NCBI GenBank assembly: GCA_016840245.1
Contig: JAEOST010000270.1
Coordinates: 1 to 5,415, forward strand
Reading direction: 5' to 3'
From: Candidatus Thorarchaeota archaeon
GTDB taxonomy: Archaea; Asgardarchaeota; Thorarchaeia; Thorarchaeales; Thorarchaeaceae
DNA: 5,415 nt
Part shown: one piece after another, positions 5,254-5,415 of the stretch
How the letters are laid out: every line of letters begins with the position of its first letter
Numbering within the stretch: position 1 is the first letter of the stretch
Program-made: the position numbers and the translations under genes
The notes under the pieces: model-generated
What the model saw: the letters and a program-made list of their open reading frames with translations, nothing else
Databases searched by the model: none
Told to the model about the DNA's origin: nothing

Positions 5254-5259
5254 TCACCT
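5254..5259 (-). promoter_or_regulatory. Ribosome binding site (AGGTGA) deciding the TTG start of aRF1
   Basis: The minus strand reads AGGTGA, then six bases, then TTG at 5247. The next in-frame Met is 36 codons further in, so this site fixes the unusual TTG start. The mirrored copy lies at 5365-5370 on the plus strand. No clear TATA box is seen between it and the end of the repeat arm. Confidence 0.7.
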
Positions 5260-5376
5260 ATATTCTCGTGTTTGGTCGACTTGAATCAGCAGAATTAGGG
5301 CTGCCGGCTATCGTTGTTGGCGAACCTAATTCTGCTGATTCAAGTCGACCAAACACGAGAATATAGGTGAAACACA

Positions 5377-5415
5377 TTGTCCGCTGAGAAACAGCAACTA
5401 AGACGCAAGATAGAG
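5377..5415 (+). CDS. Second copy of the aRF1 5' end, truncated by the window
   Basis: The right arm of the inverted repeat repeats the first 13 codons of aRF1 (TTG start, then SAEKQQLRRKIE), including its ribosome site, on the plus strand, and is identical at every base including third positions. It could be the start of a second, divergent aRF1 gene. Identity up to the very end of the window makes a fold-back artefact at a contig end more likely. Confidence 0.4.
   Translation, partial: MSAEKQQLRRKIE

Larger units (their letters stand above)
5209..5415. repeat. Perfect 91-bp inverted repeat with 25-nt spacer, covering the aRF1 start and leader
   Basis: Bases 5209-5299 and 5325-5415 are exact reverse complements, checked base by base. 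The arms include 39 bp of aRF1 coding sequence, its TTG, its ribosome site and 52 bp of leader. The spacer 5300-5324 itself contains an imperfect inner stem (GCCGGC with GTTGGC, using G-U pairs). The right arm is cut by the window end, so the true repeat may be longer. Confidence 0.97.

Noticed and set aside
1..5415. Stop codon reassignment (TAG as sense codon)
   Set aside because: TAG ends four of the eight complete stop-bearing genes at positions consistent with family C-termini, so TAG acts as a normal stop here.

Overview
The window appears to be archaeal chromosomal DNA. It encodes an archaeal-type class I release factor with NIKS and GGQ motifs. Several genes carry Shine-Dalgarno sequences of the GGTGA/AGGTGAT kind, and the divergent intergenic region has TTTATA-like TATA boxes in place of bacterial -35/-10 elements. 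The lineage cannot be fixed from this window; an uncultured Asgard-type (for example Thorarchaeota-like) or another mesophilic archaeon would fit, but that is a weak guess. Genes are tightly packed, with two tail-to-tail junctions of 2 and 0 bp. No tRNA, rRNA, CRISPR array or insertion sequence was seen.

Left part (1-2620): a myo-inositol-1-phosphate synthase-type gene (+ strand, missing its 5' end) converges on a minus-strand group. That group contains an AbrB-like plus ACT-like putative regulator (2198-2620), a hairpin/terminator-like element, a DedA/VTT-family membrane protein with an acidic tail (1455-2120), and a CpXC zinc-ribbon protein that begins directly at the DedA stop codon.

Middle (2621-4167): a 154-bp divergent promoter region leads into a three-gene plus-strand operon, the most unusual part of the window. 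Two ORFs overlapping by one base (TAATG) together carry every signature of a Cas4/RecB-like PD-(D/E)XK nuclease with a 4Fe-4S cluster. The N-terminal ORF has the first Cys and the motif I His. The second ORF has the GRFD, ExK and QxxxY motifs and the three remaining Cys. Each half carries one transmembrane helix exactly at the split. The active site and cluster would therefore be built from two membrane-anchored halves, or from one protein interrupted by a membrane hairpin if a frameshift or indel joins them. No cas1, cas2 or CRISPR is nearby. A small basic helical protein of unknown function follows 8 bp downstream and is probably a partner.

Right part (4168-5415): a short aRF1 gene on the minus strand (359 aa, apparently without the minidomain of the C domain). 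Its 5' end and leader are repeated as a perfect 91-bp inverted repeat around a 25-nt spacer, running to the last base of the window. This is either a real divergent duplication of the aRF1 start or, more likely, a fold-back assembly or amplification artefact at a contig end.
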